Source: Persicaria tinctoria (taxonomy: Eukaryota; Streptophyta; Magnoliopsida; Caryophyllales; Polygonaceae). From it: a DNA stretch of 64,000 nucleotides. This document shows, one piece after another, positions 44,525-56,005 of the stretch. The DNA is taken from NCBI GenBank assembly GCA_037127255.1, contig JBANSL010000002.1, positions 95,882,519-95,946,518 of the forward strand, read 5' to 3'. Positions within the stretch are counted from its first letter, which is position 1. Each line of letters begins with the position of its first letter. Position numbers and translations under genes: made by a program. The notes below the pieces were generated by a model, which worked only from the letters and a program-made list of their open reading frames with translations, ran no database searches and was not told the origin of the DNA.

Positions 44525-46980
44525 AAGGGTTAATAAATTGATCCGACAACTCCCATTTCGTGGTCGATTTCCGGTGGGAACATAGCCGGACACTCTGAAG
44601 AATCATAGCTCGAAGGCCCCCATCTGCCATAAATTCCACACTCTAAGATCCAGCTACCATTTATCAATCATCAACAGCAATTTTGGTATTGCACATTCCA
44701 ACCTAGGTTGGCATGGTACCTAAGATAAATGGGGATTTTTTTTCCCGGTGACGGTAAGTAAGAAGTAGATTGATGAAGCGATCTTGAAGCCATCAACGGA
44801 TGTTTTGAAAGTCCTTACAAAGAGGGTCATCAGTCAAAAAAAAAAAAAAACACTAGTCTAAATCTACAATTACAATTACAGATAAAGATATAATTAACTC
44901 AAAAGCCTTGTTTCTATCTTGATATCTGGACCGGTGGTTTAGAGAGTTGTTGAGTTTGACAAAGTTGGCTTAGAAAGCGATGATGGTTGCGATTCTGGTC
45001 CCGGATTCGGTGATGGCCAAGCTCGAGGAAGGCTCCAAACTATGGAAGACAAATCACCAAGTTGAGGTTGCCATATAGAAAAATAATAAGAATTAGTTGT
45101 AAATAAAATCTGATAAAGAAACTGTGTTTAAAAATGGGGCTAAGATAAATGGGGATTACTATTACCATAACAACTACACATGGTACGTCAAATTTTATAC
45201 CATGTATTAACAATCAATCGTGGTAACCATCGATGTTGATAACCATATTTATGGTTATCATTGGTATGATATCATGGTTACCGAGCTAGATTTCAACCTG
45301 TATATTTTGATGAAACATCACGGTTATTGCATAAGCAGGGTCTGAGGGGTCAGGATGTACACACTCTTACCCTGAAAGATTCGAGAGAGTGTTTCCGAGA
45401 GACCCAGAACGAAAAGGGACAAACAACAAAGAAACAAGACACACAGTAGGACAAGAAGCCCGAAAAGATGCAAAAGCACGTGTCGGAGCCAAATTAAGTA
45501 AAGACAAACAAACACTACAACACACTCCCTAACTCTACACATCAGTCACCCGAATGCATCTCCAGATTCTCCACCCGTGGTCTCTATCTAAAATTATAAT
45601 AAAATCATTAATAATATATCTTATACATTATACTTAGTAGATAACTAGATTAAAACATTAAATAATAAATTTTAAAAATTTAAATCATGATATTCGGTGG
45701 TTACCAACACGATGATAAGCAACATAATCAATTACCATATTAGTGATAACCAATATACTACGCACTTAGTATGATTTGTCAATGTCAATCCTATTCTAAT
45801 CTCAATAATAAACTTCAAAACAATTTCGTACCGTTTTTGCAAATTTTGATGGATTTGGGAGGGTTTTCTTTTTTCGTGTAGTAAACGTTGCCCAATCATA
45901 AATTTCAGTGTCTCTTTTTTTTTTCAAGTCAAAGATGTTTGGAAGACTTTTTAAAACTTAAAAAAAGAGTGAGTAAATTTTGGGTAAAACCATTAAAGAT
46001 TTATAGTCGTAGTTGCTTAATCATCCAACAAATATGATATATTTTCCAAGATAGATCTAAATTAAGATTTGAAAAGTAACTTACACTCTTAACACTAGTC
46101 CAAAAGATATCCCATACTTTGGTGTTTTCATTCCATGTAATAAAAAATTATTTCATCTTTAAAAATTTTAAAAAATTACATTTAGAAATAAAATCTTGGT
46201 GGGTTAGATATGCTAAATTTTATATATATACAAAAAAATTATTAACAAAACACTTATTCTATGGGAAAAAATACATGATTTTTAAAACTAAAATTTCCTA
46301 ATTTTTTTTACCTATTTTTTAATTTATAAAAAAAATGGGACGGGTTGGAGCAGACTTCATCCCGCCCCACGTGTACAAGTCATTTTGGTGTTTTCATTCC
46401 ACTAGTACAATGACTGCATTTGATTTGGCAAAAGAAAGATGGACTAACCATCATGTATAAGTCATTCTTTGTAAACTATATGCTAGCAGAACTAATGAAC
46501 CGATCCGACAAAAGGAAAGGCAGAACTTCATTATATCTTATTTCCTTTTAGATATATATTAATTTATAAACTACAAACTTGGCCATTTATTATTAATAAA
46601 AACTTCTAACAACATATTGATGATTGAACATCGGTACAATGCTAATTGATAATGGGCGAAAATGAAATAAAACAAAACTATGGACACTAACAGAAATTGT
46701 AACAACTCGAATCAACCCCATGATTTTTCAACAAATCAAACAACAAAAATGAATTTTCAGATTGTTGACTTCATCTTCTTCGGCTTACAATGAGTTCACT
46801 ATTTCCATCACTTTCAAAGAGTACCTTAGTTTGAATTGGCAATGACCTTGCAACAACTTGTCCGCGTAGTTAGCTTAGCAGCCTTAGCTGGTCTTATTTG
46901 GTGCATTTAACTCGGTGTACGGAGAATGGCATTTTCGTAATTAATCCCCAAAACCAAGCCTAGTTAGTTTGGATACCCAC
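44525..46980. other. Intergenic DNA upstream of the GPAT gene
   Basis: No gene recognised in 2.4 kb. 45,160-45,300 is rich in short palindromes (GGTTATC/GATAACC, GGTAACC). A minus-strand frame at 45,324-45,542 is a low-quality Leu/Val/Cys run. 46,900-46,980 should contain the GPAT proximal promoter. Confidence 0.45.
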
Positions 46981-46984
46981 ATTT

Positions 46985-46992
46985 CTATAAAT
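46985..46992 (+). promoter_or_regulatory. TATA box of the GPAT gene
   Basis: TATAAATA stands only 37 bp before the first in-frame ATG (47,022). With the usual spacing of about 30 bp to the transcription start, that ATG would have almost no leader. This supports use of the next ATG at 47,049. Confidence 0.55.
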
Positions 46993-47048
46993 AAAGCCAC
47001 AAATGTCCTTTTGTTACCCACATGACTTGTCTAGAGATTGAATCAAAC

Positions 47049-48713
47049 ATGAAGAACTACTCCTCTTTTTTCAAAGCCTTGCTTCACTTCTTCTCCTCTA
47101 GAGCCCTCCAAAAACACCATAGGCAACTCCAAAGGAAGCCTAGCAAACCACATGACCGACGAGCCGAAACACGGTTGGAAACAAAGCAGTTCGAATCATC
47201 GTCGACCAATGTGGTCTTCAATGTGGAAGAGGCTTTGCTAAGAACCACTTCCTTGTTCCCTTACTTCATGCTTGTCGCCTTTGAGGCCGGTGGGCCTATC
47301 AGGGCACTTGTGCTATTCCTCTTGTACCCTTTCATTTGCCTGGTTGGCCGCGAGCCTGGCTTGAAGATCATGGTCATGGTTTGCTTCTTTGGGCTCAAGA
47401 AGGATGGATTCATAGCGGGGAGCGCGGTGTTGCCCAAGTTTTTGCTAGAGGATGTTGGCTTGGAAGGGTTTGAGGTGGTGAGGAAGTTTAAGAGGAAGGT
47501 GGGTGTGAGTGATATGCCTCAAGTTATGGTTGAGAGCTTCTTGAGAGATTACTTGGAGATTGATCATGTTGTTGGTAGGGACCTCAAAGTGTTTCATGGA
47601 TACTTCATTGGTCTAATGAAGGAAAGGAATAATGTGAGTTTGAACAATCATATTATCAAGGAGATTTCCTTGGGAGAAGAGCAAGTGAAGGGCATTGGTT
47701 CCAAAAGTTGTCTTAAGCATCAACTTTTCTCTATTTGCAAGGTTAGTTGGTATAAATTATCTATACAATTATTTCTTATCACTAGAAATGACACAGAGAT
47801 ACTCACTTTGTATGCGATTCGATCTTTGCAGGAAATATATTCAATCAATGAAGCCGTGAAGGTCAATTGGAGAACTTTACCTAAGGAGATGTATCCAAAA
47901 CCATTGATCTTCCATGATGGCCGATTGGCAACAAAGCCAACTCCGGGAGCCACCCTTGCCATCCTCATGTGGGCGCCGTTAGGATTCATCCTTGCTCTTC
48001 TGAGGGGAGTCATTTTTCTATCATTTCCCACCATTTTGTCTAGCCTTATCCTATCCTTCTCGGGCATGCATGTTGTGACCAACAAACCTAAAAACTTAGC
48101 TTCGAAAGGGTGTCATGAGAATAAAGCAAAAGGCAACCTCTATGTATGCAACCACAAAACCCTACTAGACCCAGTCTACCTCTCCTTCTGCCTAGGGAAG
48201 CCACTCACCGCGGTTACCTACAGTCTAAGCAGGGTGTCAGAGATTCTATCACCGATCAAGACGATAAGATTGTCAAGATCTCGGGATCAAGATGCCATGA
48301 TGATGGAAAAGATGCTTCTACAAGGAGACCTAGCAGTTTGCCCTGAGGGCACCACATGTAGGGAGTCCTACCTCCTAAGGTTTAGCCCCTTGTTTGCTGA
48401 GATGAGCGACGAGATTGTGCCTGTGGCAATGGATTGTTGTGTGAGCATGTTCTATGGGACCACCGCTAGTGGGCTCAAGTGCTTCGATCCACTCTTCTTC
48501 CTCATGAACCCTCAGCCAAGCTACACTGTCCGATTGCTAGAGAAGGTGAAAGGGTCATCTGCGCATAGCTTTGAAGGTGAGGACCGAACTAGATTCGACG
48601 TGGCCAACCTTGTCCAGAGTGAGATGGGCAAGGCTTTGGGGTTTGAGTGCACAAGACTTACAAGGAAGGACAAATACTTGATTTTGGCAGGAAATGAAGG
48701 TGTTAGCAAGTAG
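47049..48713 (+). CDS. Glycerol-3-phosphate acyltransferase, GPAT2/3 type
   Basis: Two exons, 47,049-47,741 and 47,832-48,713, give 524 residues. The intron (47,742-47,831, GTTAGT...TTGCAG) is 90 nt long and free of stops, so an unspliced reading would add 30 residues. The HAD-like N-terminal region (LFPYFMLVAFEAGG) has NVE where phosphatase-active GPATs have the catalytic DxD. The acyltransferase part has NHKTLLD (about 338-344), CPEGTTCRE (about 401) and the C-terminus LTRKDKYLILAGN typical of GPAT2/3. The family transfers acyl groups to glycerol-3-phosphate at the ER or mitochondrial membrane. Lacking the phosphatase residues, it should release lysophosphatidic acid rather than monoacylglycerol. 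An ATG at 47,022 is in frame, but MKNYSSFFKALLHFF aligns better with family starts. Confidence 0.95.
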   Translation: MKNYSSFFKALLHFFSSRALQKHHRQLQRKPSKPHDRRAETRLETKQFESSSTNVVFNVEEALLRTTSLFPYFMLVAFEAGGPIRALVLFLLYPFICLVGREPGLKIMVMVCFFGLKKDGFIAGSAVLPKFLLEDVGLEGFEVVRKFKRKVGVSDMPQVMVESFLRDYLEIDHVVGRDLKVFHGYFIGLMKERNNVSLNNHIIKEISLGEEQVKGIGSKSCLKHQLFSICKVSWYKLSIQLFLITRNDTEILTLYAIRSLQEIYSINEAVKVNWRTLPKEMYPKPLIFHDGRLATKPTPGATLAILMWAPLGFILALLRGVIFLSFPTILSSLILSFSGMHVVTNKPKNLASKGCHENKAKGNLYVCNHKTLLDPVYLSFCLGKPLTAVTYSLSRVSEILSPIKTIRLSRSRDQDAMMMEKMLLQGDLAVCPEGTTCRESYLLRFSPLFAEMSDEIVPVAMDCCVSMFYGTTASGLKCFDPLFFLMNPQPSYTVRLLEKVKGSSAHSFEGEDRTRFDVANLVQSEMGKALGFECTRLTRKDKYLILAGNEGVSK

Positions 48714-49134
48714 TTAGCATAAATATTAGGAAAGAAACAATTCCTTATACAATTTAATTATATTGTTACCCAAAACATATAGAACTTGTAGCTCAATAGT
48801 CCATAGTTTTGACATTTTTATTTTTATTTTACTTGGAGATACCAATTCAAGCTTACTATAGTCTATAGTCTATAGTAGAGTGAAAAAATTACTCGATTAA
48901 TACTTTCAAGTTTTCTTGTTTGGACTTTGGAGTGTTTTGAAGTTGTATGAAAATGAATACAATGCAAATATGTACTGAATAAAAACATTTATTTGAATTC
49001 CTTTTTTAGTGCGATTTATTTCAATTATTTGTCCTCGTCTATACTGAGCTTTGTATGAATTTTGATTTTGATTTTGATTTTTGTTAAAATGAGAGATGAC
49101 GCCTTCGTGCATCTTGATATGCTTTTATTAAAAA
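48714..49134. other. 3' flank of the GPAT gene
   Basis: Probable 3' UTR followed by AT-rich DNA. CTATAGTCTATAGTCTATAG at about 48,856 is a small repeat. Nothing else is recognised. Confidence 0.45.
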
Positions 49135-49400
49135 AATAAAATGGGCTAAATAGTCAGCAGACGTCCTAACTCCTAACATCATTTTGCAAGAAAAGTAAAG
49201 CAACCTCCGGAAGGGTCAAATAATATGACTAGTTCAATGTCATAAGAGAAAGCTAAACTAGCAGGTTGGTCTGCTACACAATTAGCTTCACGCAACACAA
49301 TGTTGAAATTGGGATAACCCAGTTTCTTTTCAGAAAGCCTTGACACCTATTAACCAGGCTAGCCAATGGATGTTATCATGGCATCTTGTTTCCCTAGTGT
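49135..49400 (-). pseudogene. LINE 3' stub with RNase H remnant
   Basis: On the minus strand a short frame reads VLREANCVADQPASLAFS, matching the RNase H tail of LINE ORF2 (REAN-x-VAD pattern). It is followed by an A-rich end near 49,135. It is strongly truncated and I could not determine its right border. Confidence 0.55.
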
Positions 49401-49763
49401 GAGAGTTTGTTTCCAGAACTACACGTGTGTAGCTCCCTTCCTAGGCCTTCTCACGAAATCTCACCCTTTACTATTTTAATTTTTTCTTTTATAAATTTTA
49501 ATCATTTTTTTTTATTATTATAGTTGATACGTAGCAATGGAGTAGACAAGCCAATTACTAAAAGAAAAATCCGATCTTATGTATGCTCCTTGATTCCCCG
49601 TGAATTGATGCGGATTCACACGAGACTAATGCTTGAATCGGTGGAGCTTGGTTGAATTAATGTACGATGAATTCCAATTAGATTAATTGGATGCTTAGGA
49701 GTCAACATCAAAAGCAACGCAATCAAAGTGACGTGGGTTGATTGCATGAAAGCCAAAATCAAG

Positions 49764-50002
49764 TACTCCCTCCGTTCAAATATATAAGATCATTTGCTAT
49801 TCGGCACGTAGTTTAAAGAGCTAAATACTATATAAAATATTGATTTTTTTAAAATTATTTTTTTACATTTTAATACTTATTAATAAAAAGTGTTATATTG
49901 TAAAAATTTAATTTTAGAAAAATTAATATTTTATATAGTATTTAGCTCCTTAACCTACGTGCCAAAAAGTAAAAGATCTTATATTTCCAAACGGAGGGAG
50001 TA
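49764..50002. mobile_element. Stowaway-type MITE
   Basis: The body is 49,766-50,000, starting CTCCCTCCGTTCAAATATATA and ending CCAAACGGAGGGAG, with TA on both sides. Confidence 0.9.
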
Positions 50003-51220
50003 TTTGAAACAAATTTCGGTCAACATTTGCAGCTTGACCACAAATTGCAATCGAAATTAATTTTGATCGAAGAATAGGAGCGAGTGTGGATTGGATTGAT
50101 CAACAATGGAAGGGTAACGTGAACGATGAAGGACATCAAAATGGCAAGAGCGATTAGGGTTGAAGAGAAGGAAGCACTTAGCCTTCTTAATTTCAACATG
50201 AATTCTAAAAAGTCAAAATACAACTTTAATAAGTGAGATTGGTTCCTAATTTCCTAGGTAAAGGAAACCTTAGCTCTCTCGCATTTATCTAAAATAATTA
50301 ATTGAAAACCTAAGATAAATACTACATTCGTAATGTTATCTATCTAAAATTAGTTAAAAAAAAATAGCTATAAGAATTATTCCTCACTTTTATTTTCCTA
50401 AATTAGAATAAAAGAACGGAAATAAATGTCTTAAAAATACCAAGGCATTCGGCCATACCCTAAATCGGCTTCATCAAGGTAGAATGGCCCCACGATCCAT
50501 AGTCTGAGCTCAACTCCATGGTGGTGCCTTCTTCTTTCTCGGGATGATCGGGTCCTCGAACCGTCTTGGCCCACAGAGAGCCAATCTTGATAGCATCAAT
50601 AGGGGTGAGGAGAGGGGAATACAGGAAGTTGTCTAGATCTCCTTTGAGACAGCAGATCCCATTCGCCGAAACACTCCTCAAAATTCAGCTTTAGGGACTG
50701 TACAGACAACAACTTCATACGGAAACCGCAATCCCATTCGCTGGCATACAACTAGGCATTGCCAAAACCTTGAGTCATTTTACCTTTTGATCGAGTTTTC
50801 AATATGTATATAGAATTAAAAACATGTTATTAATTGACACCACAATTCCATATCTAGTCGGAAGTTTTTAACGTAAGTTTGTGCCATTGTTTTTAAATTT
50901 AAAAGGGTGGAGTAAACCCAAATTAATGAGATGGTCCAAAAATAAATGGCGAAAGCCCCAAATTTCATACAGGATTGAAACATTTCATAATAAAAAAGGA
51001 CAAATAGATACGATCTATTTATGGACCATCTCAAAGTGATGCATCATTAAGGGCTTTAGATGGTGAAAAGTCGGACCATGATTTGATGACACTAGCTAGT
51101 GTCATTCAACCTTGTTTCCTGAAAGGTCTATATATATCCCAATCTAGGGGGCGACTATATTAAGAAAGTATAGTCTCTAAATTGTCAGTTTATTTAGTGA
51201 AAATGACATGTAATGAACAA
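50003..51220. other. Intergenic DNA with an unidentified 73-codon frame
   Basis: The minus-strand frame 50,460-50,681 has mixed, protein-like composition but matches nothing I know. It could be an exon of a lost gene or a transposon remnant. The rest is AT-rich. Confidence 0.35.
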
Positions 51221-51589
51221 TAAGTTATAAGAGCTCGTTTGGTTTGACTCCAAAAAACCCAGGAAGTAGAACTTCTCAGGAAGTAGGGGAAATTCATGTG
51301 TTTGGTTTGTATTTCTAAAATTAAAAAACGTATGAATTCAACTTTCCAGGAAGTTAAATTCCCCCAAAATGGAGGAAGTTCACTTACCTAGTCTCCCTTA
51401 GGTAAGTTCAACTTCCCCCATTTTTAACTTGGAAATTTCCATTTACTTCCTTCAATCTCCTAGAATATAAAATCAACCAAACATATTTTTAGAATTCCCG
51501 TCAATTGGATTTTTCGGGAATTCAATTCCCATGAAGTAACTTCCCGGGAATTTCAATTCCCGCATTGAACCAAACGAACCCTAAGTTAT
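51221..51589. mobile_element. MITE with GAGCTCGTTTGGTTT termini
   Basis: The body is about 51,229-51,581. Its ends AGAGCTCGTTTGGTT and AACCAAACGAACCCT are inverted repeats. Flanking TAAGTTAT stands at 51,221-51,228 and 51,582-51,589, an 8-bp duplication of hAT type. Homologous to the copy at 42,018-42,357. Confidence 0.78.
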
Positions 51590-51779
51590 GAGTTCAGTCC
51601 AATTCATTCTCCTCTTTATAGTGTAGTAATGATTTTAAATGCCTTCCTATAAACAATAACAAAAAAAAACCCATTTGTTTATCCCCATTTTGATGTTTCT
51701 TGTGAACCTGTTGCGATTGAGACATATTCGAAACGATATTGACACATTAAAACCAAATACCCAAAATAAGAGAATGTCA

Positions 51780-52325
51780 AAACAAAAAGTAGTTAAATGG
51801 AAAAAACTGGCTGAGAAGTTTGTTAAGCTTAATTTTGATGGCGCTCGGATTGGGGCGGACCGTGCGGCTTCTGGCTTTGTTACCTGTGATAGCCAAGGAA
51901 GGGTCCTTTCTTGTGGTGTCCAAAGCGACGGGAAAGTGTCTGTTGTGCAAGCAGAGTGCTATGGTCTCATTGCAGGTCTTCTGGAAGCTTCAAAGCGGTG
52001 ATTCGCTCGGCTGGTGGTTGAAGGCGACTGCTTGACCGTCATGAATGTCTTGCGAGGTCTTTGATAGTGCCCGTGAGAGATCGAGATGACGATTTCGAAT
52101 GCCCTTGGCCTTTGTCGATCTTTCAAAAGTGTCACCTTTGCTCATGTCTTCAGGGAAAGTAACCGGGTGGCAAATCGATTGACGCATCTGGACTTGTCCT
52201 CGTGTTTTGTCGCTGACTTTGTCCCTGCTAAAATAATTAATTTCGTCCGTTAGGACGTTATTGGGTGGTGGGTCAACCACGGTTGACCTTCCCCCAAGCC
52301 TTGCCTTGTATCATAAAAAAAATAT
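51780..52325 (+). pseudogene. LINE 3' end with RNase H domain, broken
   Basis: The frame to 52,001 encodes the first half of an RNase H-like domain: KLNFDGA, then GFVTCDSQGRVL, then AECYGLIAGLLEA. After a stop, the second half continues in other frames, with LVVEGDCL, FRESNRVANRL and a C-terminal tail. An A run at about 52,314-52,322 ends the element. It is a 5'-truncated LINE copy, less decayed than the stubs at 8,480 and 49,135. Confidence 0.78.
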
Positions 52326-52574
52326 TCCTATGCATTATAAACAAGTATAGAGTTTGGTTGCACATTTGAGAGATTAAATTATAATGCGCTTTTTTTAGTA
52401 GTTATTTGTTTTGGTTAAACACTATTTAATGCAATTTTTACTTATTATATAAACTTTAATTTCTATTTAATGCACACAAACTCATTATAAAATATAAACT
52501 TAATACAATGTGAATCCAAACACGCTCGAAGCAATAATTTGGTAAAAAAAAATTATGGGTATTTTTACGAGAAT

Positions 52575-52920
52575 GTTATATAAGCCGAGTAGACCGAGCT
52601 TACTCATTTCCTAAGCAAGTTAATTATGAGCTCATTTTTAAACTTGATTCAAGTTGAAGTTCAACTCAAGTAACTCAACTCAAGCTCGAACATCTCAAAT
52701 ATCGTAGAATTTACAAAAGCTCCCCTTAGTTACTACTTACTATGTTATGAGTGAGACGAGATGCTCTACAGCTCGGATAGAACTTGTTTATTTACTAAAC
52801 GAGTCGAATATGAACATAATTTAAAGCTCAAGTTCATATTTTGGCTCGGCTCAAGCATTCATTTCTAAACGAGTTAAGTATGCATTACTCAGCTTGTTTG
52901 GCTCCAATATCGACCCTAAT
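52575..52920. mobile_element. Possible diverged hAT-type MITE
   Basis: The body is rich in CTCAAGCTCGA / TCGGCTCAAGC motifs in both orientations, like 44,132-44,516. Its left part begins GTTATATAAGCCGAG and its right part ends TCGACCCTAA. No matching flanks were found. Confidence 0.45.
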
Positions 52921-53034
52921 TTTTTTTAAGTAAATCTCCAAATAACATTTTTTTCAAATCACCATTTTATTGGGTGAGTTTGTGAAAGCACACCCAATTA
53001 CCGGGTGGTTTTGTGCAATTTCAATCAATGTTTT

Positions 53035-53272
53035 TGGGCTGATCTGTGCCTATTGGGCCCGACATTGAATATGGCCCAATAGAAAAAGTCCACAAATTGA
53101 AAATCCAGAATTTCTTTCACATTGTATAAAAGCCTCCGAATTCATCGAAACGCCCTCTTTTTCTCCCTCGTTCTGAAGCCTTACAAATTAGGGCACAAAT
53201 TACCCATCACCAGAGCTTCCCTATCTTCTCCGGCGAAGCTAGGGTTTGTGCGGAGGAGTTATGTAGTGATGG
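53035..53272 (+). promoter_or_regulatory. Housekeeping-type promoter and 5' leader cut off by the retrotransposon
   Basis: Three site II motifs (TGGGCT at 53,035, TGGGCC at 53,054, and GGCCCA at 53,073), a TATA box TATAAAA (53,125-53,131), a pyrimidine-rich start region and a telo-box-like TAGGGTTT (53,240-53,247) follow in the order known from ribosomal-protein and other growth-related plant genes. A candidate start codon ATG stands at 53,269-53,271, and the LTR begins two bases after it. The coding part would lie beyond the right edge of the window if the gene continues past the element. The identity of the gene is unknown. Confidence 0.6.
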
Positions 53273-56005
53273 TGTAACGGCCCGGGATTATGATTCCCAG
53301 GTTACGTTTCGAGGGATAAAACCCCCCGTTAGGACCTTGCGCCCCGAGTACAGGTTGAAGGTTTCAAAACTTACTTTAATGTTTTCAAGGGGGGATTTCA
53401 TACCCAAAATCGAAGGGATCGTTGGAATCCCCGGGGAAGTCCCCTGTACCTGTCGTAAATCTAAGCGTGGAAATCGGAAATAGTGCAACTAGCGGAAATA
53501 AGCGTAATACAAGAGGGTGCCACGGCAGAGCCGGGTCAAAACGGAGTCAAGTATAAATCCAAAATATAATCAGAGTCTAGTGAAGTCTATACTCCAACGC
53601 TCACTCTCCGCCGACAAAATGACCCGCGCAAATAGGCAAACAGCACCGATAGGATGAACATAGATAATACCTAAAAAAATTGATATGGGGCGGGATCAGA
53701 TCGATGCCCACTTCTCTGCATCCCAACCATAAGCACACATATACGCTATTCCTAATAAAGATGCTTCTAGATGCATGGCCGAATAGTAACACACTAACAT
53801 GCTCCTAAGATCAAGTGCATAATAATAATAAGGCCTTAGCATAGAATACCAAGTGGTATATCCCTCTCCTACCTCCACCCCTTCCGATAGGTGGAGACTG
53901 GCCAGCTCGTGAATGCATTCATTCATAATTGGGCGGCACGCATGCCTAACCCGCTCCACAATAAAGCCCGCAGGCATATCATAATAAAAGGAAGTGCATG
54001 ACTCGATTGACTCAGGGTACCCGATGAGGCTGGGCTACCCTATGACCCTAGCAAAGACTCTAGTTACTTCACAGATAACGGCCGTTCTGTTTACATACGC
54101 ATAAAGAAATAGGATGCTCAACGTAGATGCAGCCTAGCATGGTACTACATGGCATGCTGATCATGAATGCAACACCTAGTATATCATGCACCTATAGCAG
54201 GGAATCACTCTATTCAATCTGAGTAAGCTCCGAAGAGACTTACCTGGTATCGCAGAACAGCGAAAGGCAATCAACCAGGCAATATGAATCCAACACGTCA
54301 CAAATGATCACCTAACAAGTATAAGTACATGTATGAGTCTATCTCTAAGGCACACAAAGCATAGAATTATCACACATATAACTTCACAACTTAACATAAC
54401 AACCGTCACATCATCATTTCCATAATATCAACTTTATCTCGTAATCTATCATCTCAACATCTCACAAGCATACTCAATATAATTCTCCAATTCACCAACT
54501 TAGGATAATCCCCATTTCATACTTAACCAATTTGCATGCCATCATTTCAAAATCTTACTTAGCATATAATTGCACATCTTCATCATAATCATCTAACATT
54601 TAACCACAATAATAAATCACCACAATATCACATATTAAATCTCAAACAACATCTTATATTTTAACCCTAATAATATTACATACTACTTCTAACATCTTTT
54701 ATTTTAACATCTTTATAAAATATTTATAAAATCCCAACAATATTCATTAAATCAAAACATTCATTTTTAATTTACCAAACCAACCTCACTTTATTAAAAT
54801 TACCAAAAACCACCCACTTATTTTATAAAATTCCAACCCGGCCCCCTTGTTTTAATTAAACCAAACCGGGCCCTTCAAAAGTTAGTCCCAAAGAAGCTTC
54901 CCATTTGTTTCTTTCAATTCAACGAGCTGGAGGTTTAAAAGAGGAAGGGGGGCCCACGCACACAGGGAGGAAGGAAGGAACGAGGAGGAAGGAAGAGAGC
55001 TCACCGAGAGGGCTTCGAAGCTTCGTCGGAGTTCGTCGGGATCTCGATGGGCTCGCCGGAGTCTCGATCCGCGCTAGCTCGGCCTAGGACGGAAGAACGG
55101 GGGTTAAAGGCGGTGCCTTTCACAGCTCGAAGTCGAATGGAAAGGGAAACGAGCCTTACCGGGGTTCTCGGAGAAAACAGGGAGGAAGGAGAAGGGAAGA
55201 GGTGCTGCTCGGCGGCGGTGGTGGCTCCGGCTGCTGCTGGTGGCGACGGCGGCGCTCCGGGGAGGAGGTGGTGCGGCAGTGGTGGAGGTGGCGGTGGTGA
55301 GGTGTGGCGGTGGTGAGGTGCGGCGGTGGTGGAAATGGCGTGAGGAAGCTCAAGAACCAGTTTTGGCTTGTGAAATGTCGAGAGAGAGAAGGAGAGAGAA
55401 GAGGAAGAATCAACACAAATCTGATTTTTTCCAAAGGTCAAATTGCACATAAAAGGTCCATTTTTTTGTGAAGAGTGAGGTATTGTTTGTTTGCCAAAAT
55501 AAGGGGGTCAAAGAGTGGGGGAAGGAAAGGAGAGGATAAGATTTTACTATAATTAGGAGGTGATGAGTTGGATTAGGATAAGGGAAAGCAAAAAGAGAGG
55601 GAGGGGAGGTGAGGATAAGATTTTACTATAATTAGGAGGTGATGAGTTGGATTAGGATAAGGGAAAGCAAAAAGAGAGGGAGGGGAGGTGAGGATAAGAT
55701 TTTACTATAATTAGGAGGTGATGAGTTGGATTAGGATAAGAGAAAGCAAAAAGAGAGGGAGGGGAGGTGAGGATAAGATTTTACTATAATTAGGAGGTGA
55801 TGAGTTGGATTAGGATAAGGATTCGGAATATGACGGAATTGAGAGCTCGGGTCGGGGATTTAAATTTCCGCTGATTGATCGTTCAAAACCGAAATGAAAG
55901 ACGGAATTGATTTTTAAATCGGAAAATTTGGGTCGGAATTTATTTTAAATTCATTTTGATTTTCTTTTTCCAAAAATTAATATTTTAAAAATCCGAGCCT
56001 TTACA
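53273..56005 (-). mobile_element. 3' LTR of the Ty3/gypsy element (about 2.73 kb)
   Basis: Begins TGTAACGGCCCGGG and ends GCCTTTACA on the plus strand, so it has TG...CA ends in either orientation. The same sequence restarts at 62,084. Because the polyprotein and primer site are on the minus strand, this copy is the 3' LTR. Just outside it, at 56,006-56,017, the minus strand has the purine-rich AGAGGTGGATGA, a polypurine-tract candidate. Several open frames inside are not conserved proteins. The LTR is unusually long and has GC-rich (55,000-55,350) and AT-rich (54,360-54,830) parts. Confidence 0.93.
55532..55822 (+). repeat. 79-bp tandem repeats inside the LTR
   Basis: GAGGATAAGATTTTACTATA starts copies at 55,532, 55,611, 55,690 and 55,769. 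The first three are complete and the fourth is partial. The unit also contains GGTGATGAGTTGGATTAGG and a purine-rich AAAGAGAGGGAGGGGAGG tract. The matching part of the other LTR lies outside the window. Confidence 0.92.

Noticed and set aside
45324..45542. Small hydrophobic minus-strand protein
   Set aside because: A Leu/Val/Cys-rich run with no start context or family. The sequence resembles a common dispersed repeat.
47742..47831. GPAT as a single-exon gene
   Set aside because: The 30 extra residues match no family member and are bounded by good GT and AG sites, so I treat them as an intron.
50460..50681. 73-codon frame as a small gene
   Set aside because: Composition is protein-like, but I recognise no family and see no exon partners. 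It is kept only as an unidentified frame.
53696..53977. 93-codon frame present in both LTRs
   Set aside because: Its conservation only reflects the recent duplication of the LTRs. It has no domain.
55001..55450. 149-codon Ser/Pro-rich frame and overlapping frames in the LTR
   Set aside because: Low-complexity frames on both strands in a GC-rich LTR segment, with no known protein.
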